This document shows positions 1 to 9,200 of a stretch of 64,000 nt of DNA, piece after piece. The stretch lies in the NCBI RefSeq assembly GCF_020707265.1, contig NZ_JAJFEQ010000003.1:124001-188000 (forward strand). The letters are read 5' to 3'. Made by a program: the position numbers and the translations under genes. Position 1 is the first letter of the stretch, and every line of letters starts with the position of its first letter. The DNA comes from Massilia sp. IC2-477. GTDB taxonomy: Bacteria; Pseudomonadota; Gammaproteobacteria; Burkholderiales; Burkholderiaceae_D. The notes under the pieces were generated by a model, which worked only from the letters and a program-made list of their open reading frames with translations, made no database searches and was not told where the DNA came from.

Positions 1-1387
1 CGCGGCCGGCCGCTTCGCCGAGGCTGCCGATGAAGTCTTCCAGCTTCGCGTTCTGCCACGAGTACTTGACCAGGTAGTTGTGCACGCCCTTGCGGAACAC
101 TTCTTCGCCCAGCATGTGGCGCAGCTGCTTCAGGGTCGAGGCGCCCTTCGAGTAGGTAATGGCGTCGATGTTGTCGAAGGCGTTGGCCGAGGAGGGCACC
201 GGCACTTCGATCGGGTGCGTCGACACCTTCTGGTCCATGTTGTACGCACCCTGCTTGTCTTCCTGGTAGAAGGCCTGCCAGGCGTCCTTGAACTCGGTCG
301 ATTCGGCCGTGGCCAGGGTCGCCATGAAGGACGCGAAGCTCTCGTTCAGCCACAGGCCGTTCCACCACTTCATGGTGACCAGGTCGCCGAACCACTGGTG
401 CGCCATCTCGTGCAGGATGACTTCCGCCAGGCGCGCCTTCTGGGCGGCGGTCATCTCGGCCTTGTACAGGAAGCCGCCTTCGGCAAAGGTGATCGCCGCC
501 GCGTTTTCCATGGCGCCGTACAGGAAGTCCGGCACCAGGAGCTGGTCATACTTCTCGAACTGGTAAGGGATGCCGAAGTAGTTCTCGAAGAAGGTGATGC
601 CGCCCTTGGTGTAGCGGAACCAGTCCGCCGGGGTCACCTGCGCGGCGACGGACTGGCGCGCGAACAGGCGCATCGGGTACTTGCCGCTGTTGTCTTCCCA
701 GACCCTATACGGACCCGCGTGCAGCGAGAAGTTGTAGGGGCTGAGCTTCTTGGTCTTCGGGAAGGTCCAGCGCTTGCCGCCGCTCGCATCCGCGATATTC
801 GATTCGCGGGTGGTGGTGACCACGTGCCAGTCGGCCGGGGCATTGACGGTGACGGTGTAGGTGGCCTTCAGGTCGGGCTGGTCGAACACGGCGAACATCT
901 GGTGCGCGGCGGCCGGCTCGAAGTGCGAGTAGGTATAGACGCGGCCATCGACCGGATCGACCATGCGGTGCAGGCCTTCGCCGTTGGTGCTGTGGGCGCG
1001 CTCGTAGCTGATGGTGACGGTGTTGCGGCCCTTGGCGAGGTCTTGCGGGGCCAGCGTGATGAACCAGTTGTTGTAGGCCGGGGTGACCTGCTTGCCGTTG
1101 ACGGTGACCGATTTCACGGTCGCCTTGTCGAGGTCGATCGTCAGGGCCGAATCGGTGTCCTTGAGGTCGAAGGTGACGGTGGTCGTGCCCGCGAAGTTTT
1201 CCTTGCCGGTGAGCGTGAAGTCGAGCACGTAGTCCACGTTCGACACGCGCGCCGAACGGGCCATGGCGTCCGCCTGCGACAGATAGGCGTTCTCGGCGCG
1301 TGCCGGAGCTGGGGCGGCGTGCGCGGCGTTGAAGGCAAGGGCGGAAGCGATGGCGATCGCCATCACGCGGGGTGCGAAGTGTTTCAC
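1..1387 (-). CDS. M1 family zinc aminopeptidase, 3' end cut by window
   Basis: Exported zinc metallopeptidase that removes N-terminal residues from peptides. The frame opens with GTG at 1387, preceded by AGGAGA five bases upstream, and runs off the left edge after about 462 codons. The first 25 residues form a signal peptide (MKHFAPRVMAIAIASALAFN, then AHA-like cleavage). The exopeptidase GAMEN motif is at residues 291-295. The zinc site HEMAH is at 326-330, with the third ligand Glu349 exactly 18 residues later (HExxH-x18-E). An alternative ATG lies eight codons in but has no better ribosome site. The family is certain; the exact subfamily and substrate are not, because the C-terminal part lies outside the window. 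Confidence 0.95.
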   Translation of the reverse strand, partial: MKHFAPRVMAIAIASALAFNAAHAAPAPARAENAYLSQADAMARSARVSNVDYVLDFTLTGKENFAGTTTVTFDLKDTDSALTIDLDKATVKSVTVNGKQVTPAYNNWFITLAPQDLAKGRNTVTISYERAHSTNGEGLHRMVDPVDGRVYTYSHFEPAAAHQMFAVFDQPDLKATYTVTVNAPADWHVVTTTRESNIADASGGKRWTFPKTKKLSPYNFSLHAGPYRVWEDNSGKYPMRLFARQSVAAQVTPADWFRYTKGGITFFENYFGIPYQFEKYDQLLVPDFLYGAMENAAAITFAEGGFLYKAEMTAAQKARLAEVILHEMAHQWFGDLVTMKWWNGLWLNESFASFMATLATAESTEFKDAWQAFYQEDKQGAYNMDQKVSTHPIEVPVPSSANAFDNIDAITYSKGASTLKQLRHMLGEEVFRKGVHNYLVKYSWQNAKLEDFIGSLGEAAGR

Positions 1388-1539
1388 GGGGTCTCCTGGA
1401 CAGCGCTATCGAGGCGCGTTAAAAATTAATCGCGCAAGAATAGCATGGGAGGGCTGTCATTTACACCACGTGCATATCGGTTTGCAGAGCGTATGTACGG
1501 TCTTGTGGTGCAAGGAGATTTTGGTGATTTGCTGAAGAA

Positions 1540-1569
1540 CTTGGGTCCCGGCGAAGGCCGGGACCCAAG
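1540..1569. repeat. Perfect 13-bp inverted repeat (REP-like)
   Basis: CTTGGGTCCCGGC, a GAAG loop, then its exact reverse complement. It lies in the 201-base gap between the end of the old yellow enzyme gene and the start of the aminopeptidase. There is no T-run, so it is not a classical intrinsic terminator. The core CCCGGC-gaag-GCCGGG is related to the paired elements at 52116-52201, which suggests a dispersed genomic REP family. Confidence 0.7.
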
Positions 1570-1588
1570 TTTGCTGCCTAGCGACTGC

Positions 1589-2644
1589 TCAAGCGAGAGC
1601 AGGGTAGTCAATATACCCCTCCGCCCCCGGCGCATAGAACAGTTCCGGACGCGGCGTGTTCAGCGGTGCGTCCTGCTTGAGGCGCTGCGGCAGGTCGGGG
1701 TTGGCGATGAACCACACGCCGAAGGCCACCGCATCCGCTTCGCCCGAGGCGATCAGCTGCTGTGCGCTTTCCTTGGTCAGCTTTTCGTTGGCGATGTAGA
1801 CGCCGCCGAATTCCTTCTTGAGGTGGGCGCGCAGGCTGTCGTCGCCGATCGCTTCGCGGGCGCAGATGAAGGCGATGCCGCGTTTGCCCAGTTCGCGTGC
1901 GACGTAGCCAAAGGTCTCCGCCGGGGTCGAGTCGCCCATGTCATGCGAATCGCGGCGTGGCGCCAGGTGCATGCCAACGCGGTCGGCTCCCCACACCTCG
2001 ATGCAGGCGTCGGTCACTTCCAGCATCAGGCGGGCGCGGTTTTCGATCGAGCCGCCGTACTGGTCATTGCGCTGGTTGGTGGAGTCCTGCAGGAACTGGT
2101 CGAGCAGGTAGCCGTTGGCGCCGTGGACTTCGACGCCGTCGAAGCCGGCCTTCTTGGCGTTCTCGGCGCCCTTGCGATATTCGGCCACGATGCGCGGGAT
2201 CTCGGACAGCTCCAGCGCGCGCGGGGTGGTGTAGTCGCGCATCGGACGCACCAGGCTCACATGGCCCTTGGCGGCGATTGCCGACGGTGCTTCCGGCAGC
2301 TCGCCGTCGAGGAAGACCGGGTCCGAGATGCGGCCCACGTGCCACAGCTGCAGGAAGATGCGGCCGCCGGCCTTGTGCACCGCTTCGGTGACCTTCTTCC
2401 AGCCTTCGACCTGTTCATCCGACCAGATGCCCGGGGTGTCGGCATAGCCCACGCCGCGCGGCGTGACGGCGGTGGCTTCCGACAGGATCAGGCCTGCCGA
2501 CGCGCGCTGCACGTAGTAATCCACCATCAGCGCGTTGGGCACGCGGCCCGCGCCGACGGCGCGTGCGCGGGTGAGCGGCGCCATGATGATACGGTTCGGC
2601 AGTTCCAGCGCTCCTACCTTGAGCGGGTCAAACATCGTCGTCAT
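1589..2644 (-). CDS. Old yellow enzyme family alkene reductase (NemA-like)
   Basis: FMN-dependent NAD(P)H oxidoreductase of the old yellow enzyme family, which reduces activated C=C bonds (N-ethylmaleimide, enones, quinone-like electrophiles). It has 351 residues, the usual length for NemA/XenA-type TIM-barrel enzymes. The start MTTMFDPLKVGALELPNRI and the motif IIMAPLTRARA form the FMN-binding N-terminus. HGANGYLLDQFLQ followed by QYGGSIENR is the family signature, with the H-x-x-N substrate pair. It lies 11 bases downstream of an ArsR regulator and almost certainly shares its transcript, so induction by electrophile or thiol stress is likely. Cytosolic. Confidence 0.93.
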   Translation of the reverse strand: MTTMFDPLKVGALELPNRIIMAPLTRARAVGAGRVPNALMVDYYVQRASAGLILSEATAVTPRGVGYADTPGIWSDEQVEGWKKVTEAVHKAGGRIFLQLWHVGRISDPVFLDGELPEAPSAIAAKGHVSLVRPMRDYTTPRALELSEIPRIVAEYRKGAENAKKAGFDGVEVHGANGYLLDQFLQDSTNQRNDQYGGSIENRARLMLEVTDACIEVWGADRVGMHLAPRRDSHDMGDSTPAETFGYVARELGKRGIAFICAREAIGDDSLRAHLKKEFGGVYIANEKLTKESAQQLIASGEADAVAFGVWFIANPDLPQRLKQDAPLNTPRPELFYAPGAEGYIDYPALA

Positions 2645-2655
2645 GCGTTCTACTC

Positions 2656-2952
2656 CTAAAGTCCGTCGTTCAGTTGATCGAGGAAGGCTTGAATAACCTC
2701 CTCGTTACGCTGGAAGAAGATGAACTGTCCGACGCGCCGTGTGCTCACCAGCCCCGCCTTGTGCAGGGTCGCCAGGTGGGCCGAGACCGTCGATTGCGAC
2801 AGGCCGGTGCGCTGGTCGATCAGCTTGCAGCAGACGCCCAGGTCGAGCGGGTGTTCCTGCTCGGCGAAGTGCTGGTGCGGATCCTTCAGCCAGTGCAGGA
2901 TCTGGCGCCGCACCGGGTTGGCCAGGGCCTTGTGGATCGCGTCGATGTCCAT
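2656..2952 (-). CDS. ArsR/SmtB family repressor
   Basis: Small winged-helix DNA-binding protein of 98 residues. DAIHKALANPVRRQILHWL is the typical ArsR opening, and GLSQSTVSAHLATLHKAGLV (about residues 50-69) is the recognition helix region. A single CC pair (GVCCKL) lies near the middle and could act as a thiol or metal sensor; no full metal-site motif is obvious. It is the first gene of an operon with the old yellow enzyme, so the likely role is autorepression released by reactive electrophiles. An inverted repeat 35 bases upstream of the start is a candidate operator. Confidence 0.9.
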   Translation of the reverse strand: MDIDAIHKALANPVRRQILHWLKDPHQHFAEQEHPLDLGVCCKLIDQRTGLSQSTVSAHLATLHKAGLVSTRRVGQFIFFQRNEEVIQAFLDQLNDGL

Positions 2953-2986
2953 AGAATCTTCCTTGTATCGGGTTCTTTCGATCCGA

Positions 2987-3006
2987 ATATCGCAATTTTA
3001 CGATAT
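2987..3006. promoter_or_regulatory. Candidate ArsR operator
   Basis: Inverted repeat ATATCG-n8-CGATAT, 35 bases upstream of the ArsR start. Size, AT-rich spacer and position fit ArsR-family operators overlapping the promoter. Binding by this repressor is inferred. Confidence 0.5.
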
Positions 3007-3075
3007 GTCCGGAATCCCTGCTGAGGCCGCTGGAATTTGCGCTTTGCAGGGGCAGGAGGCCGAGACGACGCCGGC

Positions 3076-4047
3076 TTACTCGCGGCCGAAGGAGGGGTTC
3101 GGGCGGGTCAGGTAGTACCATTCCGAATTGGCGCCGGCCTTCGCGTCAGGGAACAGGATGCGGCCGCTGAATTCGGCGGTGACCCTGCTGCCGTCGGCGC
3201 GCACGCCGATCTCGTCGCCTTCGTTCACAGGATCGAAACTGGCCCACTGGCGCGAGAAGGCGTCGTCTGCATGCAGCTTGTCGTGCACCACGACCATCGA
3301 CAGCGCTTCCATCTCCTCGAAAGGCACCGGCTGCGGGTCCGGCGCCTTGATCAGGCCCAGGTGCGCCAGGGTGTTCATGATGGCGCGGTAGGCGACTTCC
3401 GGTGCCTCCGGGTCCACGTGCTGGCCGCATTCGAGCGTCAGCGCATAGCCGCCGGTGGTGCGCATGTATTCGGTGGTGCCGACGCCGTAGCGCAGCACGG
3501 TTTCCAGTTCATCGGCATTGCGGCTGCGGCGCTTGACGCCGTCGCCGTAGGCCGCCAGCCAGCCATCCACGAAGCGCTTCACGCCCAGGCGGCGTGCCCA
3601 TGCACGCTCTTTCTCCGCGTGCTTGAAGGGCTGCAGCGGACCGTCGTTGTTCAGCGGCCCGACCATCACGAAAGGCTGGCCGCCGACCGCATTGAAGGAG
3701 TGCAGGTCGAGCAGCACGTCATGCTGGGCCAGCAGGGGGCACAGCCAGTTGGCGATGTGGTCCTCGAAGTCCTGCGGGGCGTCCTTCGGGAACAGGTTGC
3801 GATTCAGGTTGCGGTCGCCGTTGCGGGTGTTCTGTTCAAAGGCCTTCGGGTTCACCACCGGCACGAAGGTCACGCTGCCGGCCGCGATCTGCAGCTTGCC
3901 ACTGTCGATGTCCTCCATCACGCGGCGGATGGCGATGGTGCCGCAGACCTCGTTGCCGTGGGTCGCACCCATGATGATGACGCGCGGGCCCTTCGCGAGG
4001 CCGGTGTAGTTGACGGATTTGAACTGGTACTTGTTCGGGGAAGTCAT
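3076..4047 (-). CDS. Succinylglutamate desuccinylase/aspartoacylase family zinc hydrolase
   Basis: Zinc-dependent amidohydrolase of the M14-like AstE/AspA family, which deacylates N-acyl amino acids or related amides. It has 323 residues. The N-terminal IIMGATHGNE (His30 and Glu33) gives the first two zinc ligands, and LLDLHSFN near residue 118 gives the third. NGDRNLNRNLFP is the family's substrate-carboxylate binding Arg-Asn segment. It lacks an arginine-catabolism (ast) neighbourhood, so a role in arginine degradation is not supported and the substrate is unknown. It stands alone on the minus strand, divergent from the acyltransferase at 4149. Confidence 0.85.
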   Translation of the reverse strand: MTSPNKYQFKSVNYTGLAKGPRVIIMGATHGNEVCGTIAIRRVMEDIDSGKLQIAAGSVTFVPVVNPKAFEQNTRNGDRNLNRNLFPKDAPQDFEDHIANWLCPLLAQHDVLLDLHSFNAVGGQPFVMVGPLNNDGPLQPFKHAEKERAWARRLGVKRFVDGWLAAYGDGVKRRSRNADELETVLRYGVGTTEYMRTTGGYALTLECGQHVDPEAPEVAYRAIMNTLAHLGLIKAPDPQPVPFEEMEALSMVVVHDKLHADDAFSRQWASFDPVNEGDEIGVRADGSRVTAEFSGRILFPDAKAGANSEWYYLTRPNPSFGRE

Positions 4048-4148
4048 TGCGGTGGTGATCCGGGATAGAGATGAGGTGCCGACATTTTATCGGCAAACCT
4101 TGGCGTGCGGTGCGGCAGCGTGGCATGATCCGCCATTCCCCAACGACG

Positions 4149-5294
4149 ATGTACGGCATGCCTTCCACCACCACCCGCATCCACGGCCTCGATACGCTGC
4201 GCGCGCTCGCCGTCACGCTGGTGGTGCTGCATCACTACGTGCTGTTCGTGAGCGACGCGCCGACCTTCGGCTGGGTGGGAGAGGTCGGCTGGGTCGGCGT
4301 CGACCTGTTCTTCGCGTTGTCGGGCTACCTGATCGGTAATCAGATCTTCACGGCGATGAAGAGTCCCGGCGGCTTCTCCCTGAAGCATTTCTACGCGCGG
4401 CGCCTGCTGCGCACGCTGCCGAACTACTGGGTGGTGCTGGCCCTCTACTTCCTGTGGCCGGCCTTCCGCGGCGACGATCCGCTGCTGCCGCTGTGGGAGT
4501 ATGCGAGCTTCATCCAGAACTTCGCGCTGGAGCCGGGCAGCGCGTTTTCCCATAGCTGGTCGCTGGCGATCGAGGAGCAGTTCTATCTGCTGCTGCCCGT
4601 CGTCGCGCTGCTCGGCGCGCTGTTCGGCGGCTCGCTGCGGCTGGGCTGGACGGCGATTGCCTTGGTCTTCGTGGCCGGCATGCTAGTCCGGGCCGAGCTA
4701 TGGCAGGAGATGGCAGGGGAGAACCATAAGCTTTACTTCTATTTCAAGTACATTTATTACTCTAGCTTCTGCAGAGTGGACGAACTGGTGGCGGGCGTCG
4801 CCCTGGCGCTGCTGCGCAACCACCATCCCGGCGCGTGGACCCGCCTGACCCGCCACGGTAACCTGATGGGCGGCTTGGGACTGCTCGCCTGCGGGGTGGC
4901 GTTCTGGTTCTTCCTCGACGACCGCTACGGCTACGGCATCACCGTATTCGGCTTCCCGCTGATGGCGCTGGGCTTTTCCCTCCTGATCGTGGCGGCGGTG
5001 GCGGAGGATTCCGTGCTGCGCCGGCTCAAGGTGCCTGGTGCGGGCGCATTGGCGCTGTGGTCCTACGCGATATACCTGCTGCACAAGCCGCTGTGCGTCA
5101 TGGCCGCGCAGTGGATGGCGTCCCATGGCTACGGGGCCGAACATCCAATGACCATTGCTGCGCTACTAGCCTTGTCGGTGCTGACCGGCTGGCTGCTGTA
5201 TAAGCTAGTGGAGACCCCGTTCATGCTGCTGCGCGAGCGCTACGTGCCGAGCAACGCGGCACATCCCGCGCAGCTTACGGCCGCGCCTCGATGA
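4149..5294 (+). CDS. Acyltransferase-3 family membrane protein (OafA/YrhL type)
   Basis: Multi-pass inner-membrane acyltransferase that moves acetyl or other short acyl groups onto sugars of exported polysaccharide, LPS or peptidoglycan. The opening TRIHGLDTLRALAVTLVVLHH holds the family R-x10-H signature. GVDLFFALSGYLIG follows, then about ten hydrophobic segments, ending near residue 380. ATG at 4149 was chosen because the family N-terminus begins just after it; an in-frame ATG at 4071 would add 26 non-conserved residues. The 3' end overlaps the convergent gene at 5275 by 20 bases. Acceptor unknown. Confidence 0.85.
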   Translation: MYGMPSTTTRIHGLDTLRALAVTLVVLHHYVLFVSDAPTFGWVGEVGWVGVDLFFALSGYLIGNQIFTAMKSPGGFSLKHFYARRLLRTLPNYWVVLALYFLWPAFRGDDPLLPLWEYASFIQNFALEPGSAFSHSWSLAIEEQFYLLLPVVALLGALFGGSLRLGWTAIALVFVAGMLVRAELWQEMAGENHKLYFYFKYIYYSSFCRVDELVAGVALALLRNHHPGAWTRLTRHGNLMGGLGLLACGVAFWFFLDDRYGYGITVFGFPLMALGFSLLIVAAVAEDSVLRRLKVPGAGALALWSYAIYLLHKPLCVMAAQWMASHGYGAEHPMTIAALLALSVLTGWLLYKLVETPFMLLRERYVPSNAAHPAQLTAAPR

Positions 5295-5748
5295 CACCGA
5301 AGGCCGCGGGCGCGTCCGCGAGGTAGGCAAGGATCGCATTGGCCTGCACGTGGGGCTCATAGCCGGAGGTATCGCGGATCGCCTGGCGCAGGCCAGGCAC
5401 CGTCTCCACGGTGTGCGGGCTGCGGTAGGCTGCTACGAGCAGTTGCGCCAGGTCGTTCGGCGCGCCCTGGCCGCGGCGCAGGCGTGCCTCGATGATGCCC
5501 AGCAGGGTGCGCTGCATGCGCGGGGTCGGGTTCTGGATCTCGCCGAACAGCCCAGGGGTGTTGGCGATCGCCTCGCACATGCGCTGCTCGATCGCGTCGG
5601 GTTTCAGGTCCGAGGGAATGTCGAAGTAGGCCTTGTTCCAGCGCGTGCGCGCGTAGGCGTGGCCGGGCGGGAAGGAGTCCGCGGTCTCGAAACCGAGCGC
5701 GCGGCTGGCGCGCGAAAGAAGGTCGGCAACGGTGTCGATCAGAGGCAT
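5275..5748 (-). CDS. Conserved-looking hypothetical protein
   Basis: 157-residue soluble protein with no signal peptide or membrane segment and no motif I recognise. It starts MPLIDTVADLLSRASRALGF and contains a mixed helical body. It sits between a convergent acyltransferase (20-base overlap) and the terminator of the pirin gene upstream, so it has its own transcript. Codon use matches the neighbours, which supports it as a real gene. Confidence 0.65.
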   Translation of the reverse strand: MPLIDTVADLLSRASRALGFETADSFPPGHAYARTRWNKAYFDIPSDLKPDAIEQRMCEAIANTPGLFGEIQNPTPRMQRTLLGIIEARLRRGQGAPNDLAQLLVAAYRSPHTVETVPGLRQAIRDTSGYEPHVQANAILAYLADAPAAFGVIEARP

Positions 5749-5779
5749 AAAAAAACGGGATGAACTTGCGTCATCCCGT
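5749..5779 (-). terminator. Intrinsic terminator of the pirin gene
   Basis: On the minus strand, ACGGGATGA, a 7-base loop, TCATCCCGT and a run of seven T. It lies 21 bases past the pirin stop and directly upstream of the next minus-strand start at 5748. Confidence 0.85.
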
Positions 5780-5799
5780 CAGTGTAGCGCATCAGTGCT

Positions 5800-6678
5800 T
5801 CAAGCGAAGCGGCCGGCCCGGAAGTCGTCGAAGGCCTGGTACAGCTCTTCGGTGGTGTTCATCACGAAGGGGCCGTGCTGGGCGATCGGCTCGTTGAGCG
5901 GACGGCCGGCGAGCAGGATCAATCTGGTCGCCTCGACCGCCTTGATGCGCACGCCGTCGGCGCCCGCAGCGTTATCCAGCACCGCCATGCGCGTCTTGCC
6001 CACGCCCTTGCCCTCGACCACCGCGTCACCGCGGTACACATAGAGGAAGGCGTTGTGACCCTGCGGGATCGGCTGCTCGTAGGTGACGCCGGCCGGGATC
6101 GCGATATCGAGGTACAGCGGCTCGGTGTGCGCGCGCTGTACCGCGCCCTTCACGCCCTGCGTTTCGCCCGCGATCACCTGCACCGTCACGCCCTCGTCAT
6201 TGGTAAAGCGCGGCACTTCCTCGGTCGGGATGTCGCGGTACCAGGGCGCCCCCATCTTGTCCCTGGCCGGCAGGTTGAGCCACAGCTGGAAGCCTTCCAT
6301 CAGTCCCTCGTCCTGCTCCGGCATCTCGGAGTGGATCACGCCGCGGCCGGCCGTCATCCACTGCACGCCGCCATTGGTCACCAGGCCTTCGTTGCCGGCG
6401 CTGTCGCGGTGGCGCATGCGGCCGTTGAGCATATAGGTGACGGTCTCGAAGCCGCGGTGAGGGTGCTCCGGGAAGCCGGCGATGTAATCGCCCGCCTGGT
6501 CGCTGCCGAAGGCATCGAGCATCAGGAAGGGATCGAGGCGGCGCTGCAGCGAACCGGTCAGCACGCGGTTGATCTTCACGCCGGCGCCATCCATCACGAA
6601 CTGGCCCTGGATCAGGCGTTCGACGCCGCGGCTCTTCGCAATAGCTGCGATCGTGTTGGTCACGTTTTGCTCGGTCAT
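5800..6678 (-). CDS. Pirin family bicupin
   Basis: Cytosolic bicupin of the pirin family (292 residues); some members, such as E. coli YhhW, are quercetin 2,3-dioxygenases. The start MTEQNVTNTI at 6678 has AGGAG six bases upstream; the longer frame to 6792 lacks homology-like sequence. The metal ligands of cupin 1 are visible in FPEHPHRGFETVTYML (two His) with the HSE motif (GRGVIHSEMP) downstream. The C-terminal cupin closes the protein. It lies 55 bases downstream of AzoR on the same strand, so the two may be co-expressed in a quinone or flavonoid detoxification unit. A second pirin paralogue lies at 29938. Confidence 0.92.
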   Translation of the reverse strand: MTEQNVTNTIAAIAKSRGVERLIQGQFVMDGAGVKINRVLTGSLQRRLDPFLMLDAFGSDQAGDYIAGFPEHPHRGFETVTYMLNGRMRHRDSAGNEGLVTNGGVQWMTAGRGVIHSEMPEQDEGLMEGFQLWLNLPARDKMGAPWYRDIPTEEVPRFTNDEGVTVQVIAGETQGVKGAVQRAHTEPLYLDIAIPAGVTYEQPIPQGHNAFLYVYRGDAVVEGKGVGKTRMAVLDNAAGADGVRIKAVEATRLILLAGRPLNEPIAQHGPFVMNTTEELYQAFDDFRAGRFA

Positions 6679-6733
6679 GCTGTTCTCCTTTGTGTGTTGG
6701 TCGCTTGCCCGCCGCTCCCTGAACGGCGAGATC

Positions 6734-7330
6734 TTACGCCAGCGCGGCTTCCACCGCTGCGTCGGCTTCCTGCTTGCCCTTGGTCGCTGCATCCGGACCC
6801 ATGTTCAGGCCCGACGAATAGATGAAGGTGTGGTCGGTCAGGCCCAGGAAGTTCAGCAGCATGCGGATGTGCGGCACTTGCGGGTCGGCGTCCGCCGGAT
6901 AGATGCCGCCGCGGGCGGTGGCCACGTACACCTTCTTGTTCTTCAGCAGACCTTCCGGGCCGGTCTCGGTATAACGGAAGGTCACGCCGGAACGGGCGAT
7001 CGCGTCGAACCAGTTCTTCAGCTGCACCGGCATGCCGAAGTTGTACATTGGAGCGCCGATCACGATCACGTCGGCCGCCTGCGCTTCCGCGATCAGGGCG
7101 TCGTCCAGGGCCACGCGGGCCGCCTGCTCGGCGCTGCGCTGCTCGGCCGGGGTGAACAGGGCGCCGACGGCGGCGCCGTCCAGCAGCGGGTGCGGCTGGG
7201 CGCCGAAGTCGCGGCGCACGACTTTCGCGTCCGGATTGCTCGAGACCAGTTTGCCCACGATGAGGTTGGCAACGCGGCTCGATTCCGAATCGTTGCCACG
7301 TACGCTGGAAGTGATCTGCAGGATGTTCAT
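6734..7330 (-). CDS. azoR: FMN-dependent NADH-azoreductase
   Basis: Flavodoxin-fold oxidoreductase that reduces quinones and azo compounds with NADH. It has 198 residues, the usual AzoR length. [21 protein letters not shown] is the FMN phosphate loop, and [22 protein letters not shown] is the family signature around residues 95-117. The start ATG at 7330 follows a GGACAC stretch. It is transcribed divergently from a LysR regulator with a palindrome between them, the standard layout for a LysR-controlled target. Pirin lies just downstream. Confidence 0.93.
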   Translation of the reverse strand: MNILQITSSVRGNDSESSRVANLIVGKLVSSNPDAKVVRRDFGAQPHPLLDGAAVGALFTPAEQRSAEQAARVALDDALIAEAQAADVIVIGAPMYNFGMPVQLKNWFDAIARSGVTFRYTETGPEGLLKNKKVYVATARGGIYPADADPQVPHIRMLLNFLGLTDHTFIYSSGLNMGPDAATKGKQEADAAVEAALA

Positions 7331-7395
7331 GTCGTGTCCTTTGTGTTGGGAGTGTTGATGGACACACTGTAATGGTTCCAAAATCAATCCGGAAG

Positions 7396-7425
7396 CCAGT
7401 AGAATGGATAACATTATCCTACTGG
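7396..7425. promoter_or_regulatory. Nested palindrome, candidate LysR operator
   Basis: Between azoR and the LysR gene. The inner repeat is GGATAA-CA-TTATCC (7406-7419). The outer arms CCAGTA (7396-7401) and TACTGG (7420-7425) also match, with a 4-base bulge on the left. The site ends 10 bases before the LysR start, so binding could block its own transcription while controlling azoR. Confidence 0.55.
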
Positions 7426-7435
7426 TGGAACAATC

Positions 7436-8419
7436 ATGGAAGTCGAACCGAATGACCTGCTGCTGTTCGCCCGCATCGTCGAGGCAGGCAGTTTCAGCCG
7501 CGCCGCCGAGCGCGTGCAGCTGCCCAAATCGACGGTCTCGCGCCGTATCGCCCTGCTGGAGCAGAAGCTGGGCGAACGCCTGTTGCAGCGGACCACGCGC
7601 AAGCTGGTGGTGACGGAATTCGGCGCCAGCTTGCTGGAACACGCGCGCAAGGTGGCAGAAGAAGTGGAGGCGGCCGGCGCCTTGGCCCAGCACCGGCAGG
7701 GGGAGCCGAGCGGCAAGCTGCGCATTTCGCTGCCGGGCGACTTCGCCAACCTCGGCCTGCACGAGGTGATTGCACGCTTCATCGACCGTTATCCCGGCGT
7801 GTCGCTGGAACTGGACCTGTCGCCGCGCCGGGTCGACCTGATCGCCGAGAATTTCGACATCGCGATCCGCATGGGCGAGCTGCCGGACGATGCGTCGCTC
7901 AACGCGCGGCCGATCAACCTCGAGTACTGGGGACTGTACGCGTCGCCCGCCTACCTGGCGCGCCACGGGATTCCCGAGCATCCCGACGATCTGCTCGAAC
8001 ACGACTTGCTGTGCATGCTGAGCCGCTACGGCAGCGCCGCGCCCTGGGTGCTCACCCGCGGCAAGCTGCGCTGGGAGCGGCAAATGCCGGCGCGCCTGAC
8101 GGCGAATTCGCCCGAGCTGCTGGCTCGGCTGGCGGCGCGCGGCGCCGGCATCGCCGCGAGCGCGCTGACCTTTGCCAGCCCTTATCTGCAAACGGGAGAA
8201 CTGGTACGGGTACTGCCGGAATGGGAACCGCCGACCACCCAGGGATGGGCGGTGTTCCCGGGACGCCGGCTGATGCCGGCCAAGACCCGGGCCTTCCTGG
8301 ACCTGATGGAAGAAAAGTGCACGGAAGCGGGCCACCGGCCGCAGGCCGTGCTCAGCGCGGACGGTTCCCCATCGTCTCGCCCAGGCGCACCGGGCGTTCC
8401 GGCGCCCACTCCTGGTTGA
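7436..8419 (+). CDS. LysR family transcriptional regulator
   Basis: 327-residue LysR-type regulator. [20 protein letters not shown] and [21 protein letters not shown] form the N-terminal winged helix (residues 1-60). The remainder is the periplasmic-binding-like effector domain, with [13 protein letters not shown] as the usual linker to it. It is divergent from azoR, so control of azoR (and perhaps pirin) is the natural guess. The inducer is unknown. The C-terminal 20 or so residues are Pro/Ser/Gly-rich and overlap the end of the convergent psd gene by 68 bases, so the last part may be a non-conserved extension. Confidence 0.92.
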   Translation: MEVEPNDLLLFARIVEAGSFSRAAERVQLPKSTVSRRIALLEQKLGERLLQRTTRKLVVTEFGASLLEHARKVAEEVEAAGALAQHRQGEPSGKLRISLPGDFANLGLHEVIARFIDRYPGVSLELDLSPRRVDLIAENFDIAIRMGELPDDASLNARPINLEYWGLYASPAYLARHGIPEHPDDLLEHDLLCMLSRYGSAAPWVLTRGKLRWERQMPARLTANSPELLARLAARGAGIAASALTFASPYLQTGELVRVLPEWEPPTTQGWAVFPGRRLMPAKTRAFLDLMEEKCTEAGHRPQAVLSADGSPSSRPGAPGVPAPTPG

Positions 8420-9200
8420 AGGCGATCGCGCCCTTCTTGAACAGCATGACGACGGTGGAGCCGAGCAGGAAGCGGCCCATTTCTTCGCCTTTTTTCAGCA
8501 CCACCGGGTGGGACTCGTAACTCCATTCGCAGATGCGTGGCATGCGCGGCGGGTTCACCACGCCATGCCAGGCGGTCGCCATGCTGCCGACGATGGTGGC
8601 GCCCACCAGGGTCATCACGAAGGGGCCGTGTTCTTCCGACTCGAACACGCAGACGACGCGCTCGTTGCGGGCGAACAGGCCCGGCACGCCGCGCGCCGTG
8701 GTCGGGTTCACCGAGAACAGCTTGCCCGGCACGTAGATCATCCGCGTCAGGCGTCCGTCGCAGGGCATGTGGATGCGGTGGTAGTCCTTGGGGCTCAGGT
8801 AGAGGTTGGCGAAGTGGCCGTGCTGGAAGTGCGCCGCCAGCGTCGCGTCGCCGCCCACCAGCTCCGCCGAGGTGAATTTATGGCCCTTGGCCTGGAAGAT
8901 GTGGTGGTCGTCGATGTCGCCGAACTGGCTGATGGCGCCGTCCACCGGGCACACGAAATCGGCCGCCGCCAGCGGACGCGCGTCAACACGCAGCGGGCGC
9001 GTGAAGAATTCGTTGAAGCTGCTGTAGCTGGCGATGTCCGGGTTTGCCGCCTCGTCCATATTGACGCCGTACTTGCCGACGAACCAGCGGATCAGGCGCG
9101 TGGTCATGGCGCCGCCCTTGGCGCCGGCGACGCGGCCGGCGAAGTTGGTCAGCGCCGTTTTCGGCATCACATACTGGGGCAGGACTTTTAGACGGGACAC
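8352..9200 (-). CDS. psd: Phosphatidylserine decarboxylase proenzyme
   Basis: Inner-membrane enzyme that converts phosphatidylserine to phosphatidylethanolamine, using a pyruvoyl group made by self-cleavage. The cleavage motif LGST near the C-terminus ([13 protein letters not shown]) gives the Ser that becomes pyruvoyl. [13 protein letters not shown] and the His motif ([10 protein letters not shown]) are typical. I prefer GTG at 9200 (SRLKVLPQY follows), with GAGG nine bases upstream, giving 282 residues. ATGs at 9236 and 9275 are alternatives with weaker ribosome sites. It is convergent with the LysR gene. Confidence 0.93.
   Translation of the reverse strand: MSRLKVLPQYVMPKTALTNFAGRVAGAKGGAMTTRLIRWFVGKYGVNMDEAANPDIASYSSFNEFFTRPLRVDARPLAAADFVCPVDGAISQFGDIDDHHIFQAKGHKFTSAELVGGDATLAAHFQHGHFANLYLSPKDYHRIHMPCDGRLTRMIYVPGKLFSVNPTTARGVPGLFARNERVVCVFESEEHGPFVMTLVGATIVGSMATAWHGVVNPPRMPRICEWSYESHPVVLKKGEEMGRFLLGSTVVMLFKKGAIAFNQEWAPERPVRLGETMGNRPR

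Noticed and set aside
80..1429. 449-residue plus-strand frame over the aminopeptidase
   Set aside because: It is the shadow of the M1 peptidase on the opposite strand, which has GAMEN and HExxH motifs; the shadow product is Arg/Gly/Val-rich low-complexity sequence.
6734..8335. Long minus-strand frame extending AzoR by over 330 residues
   Set aside because: The extra part is antisense to the LysR gene; AzoR begins at ATG 7330 with its normal FMN loop.
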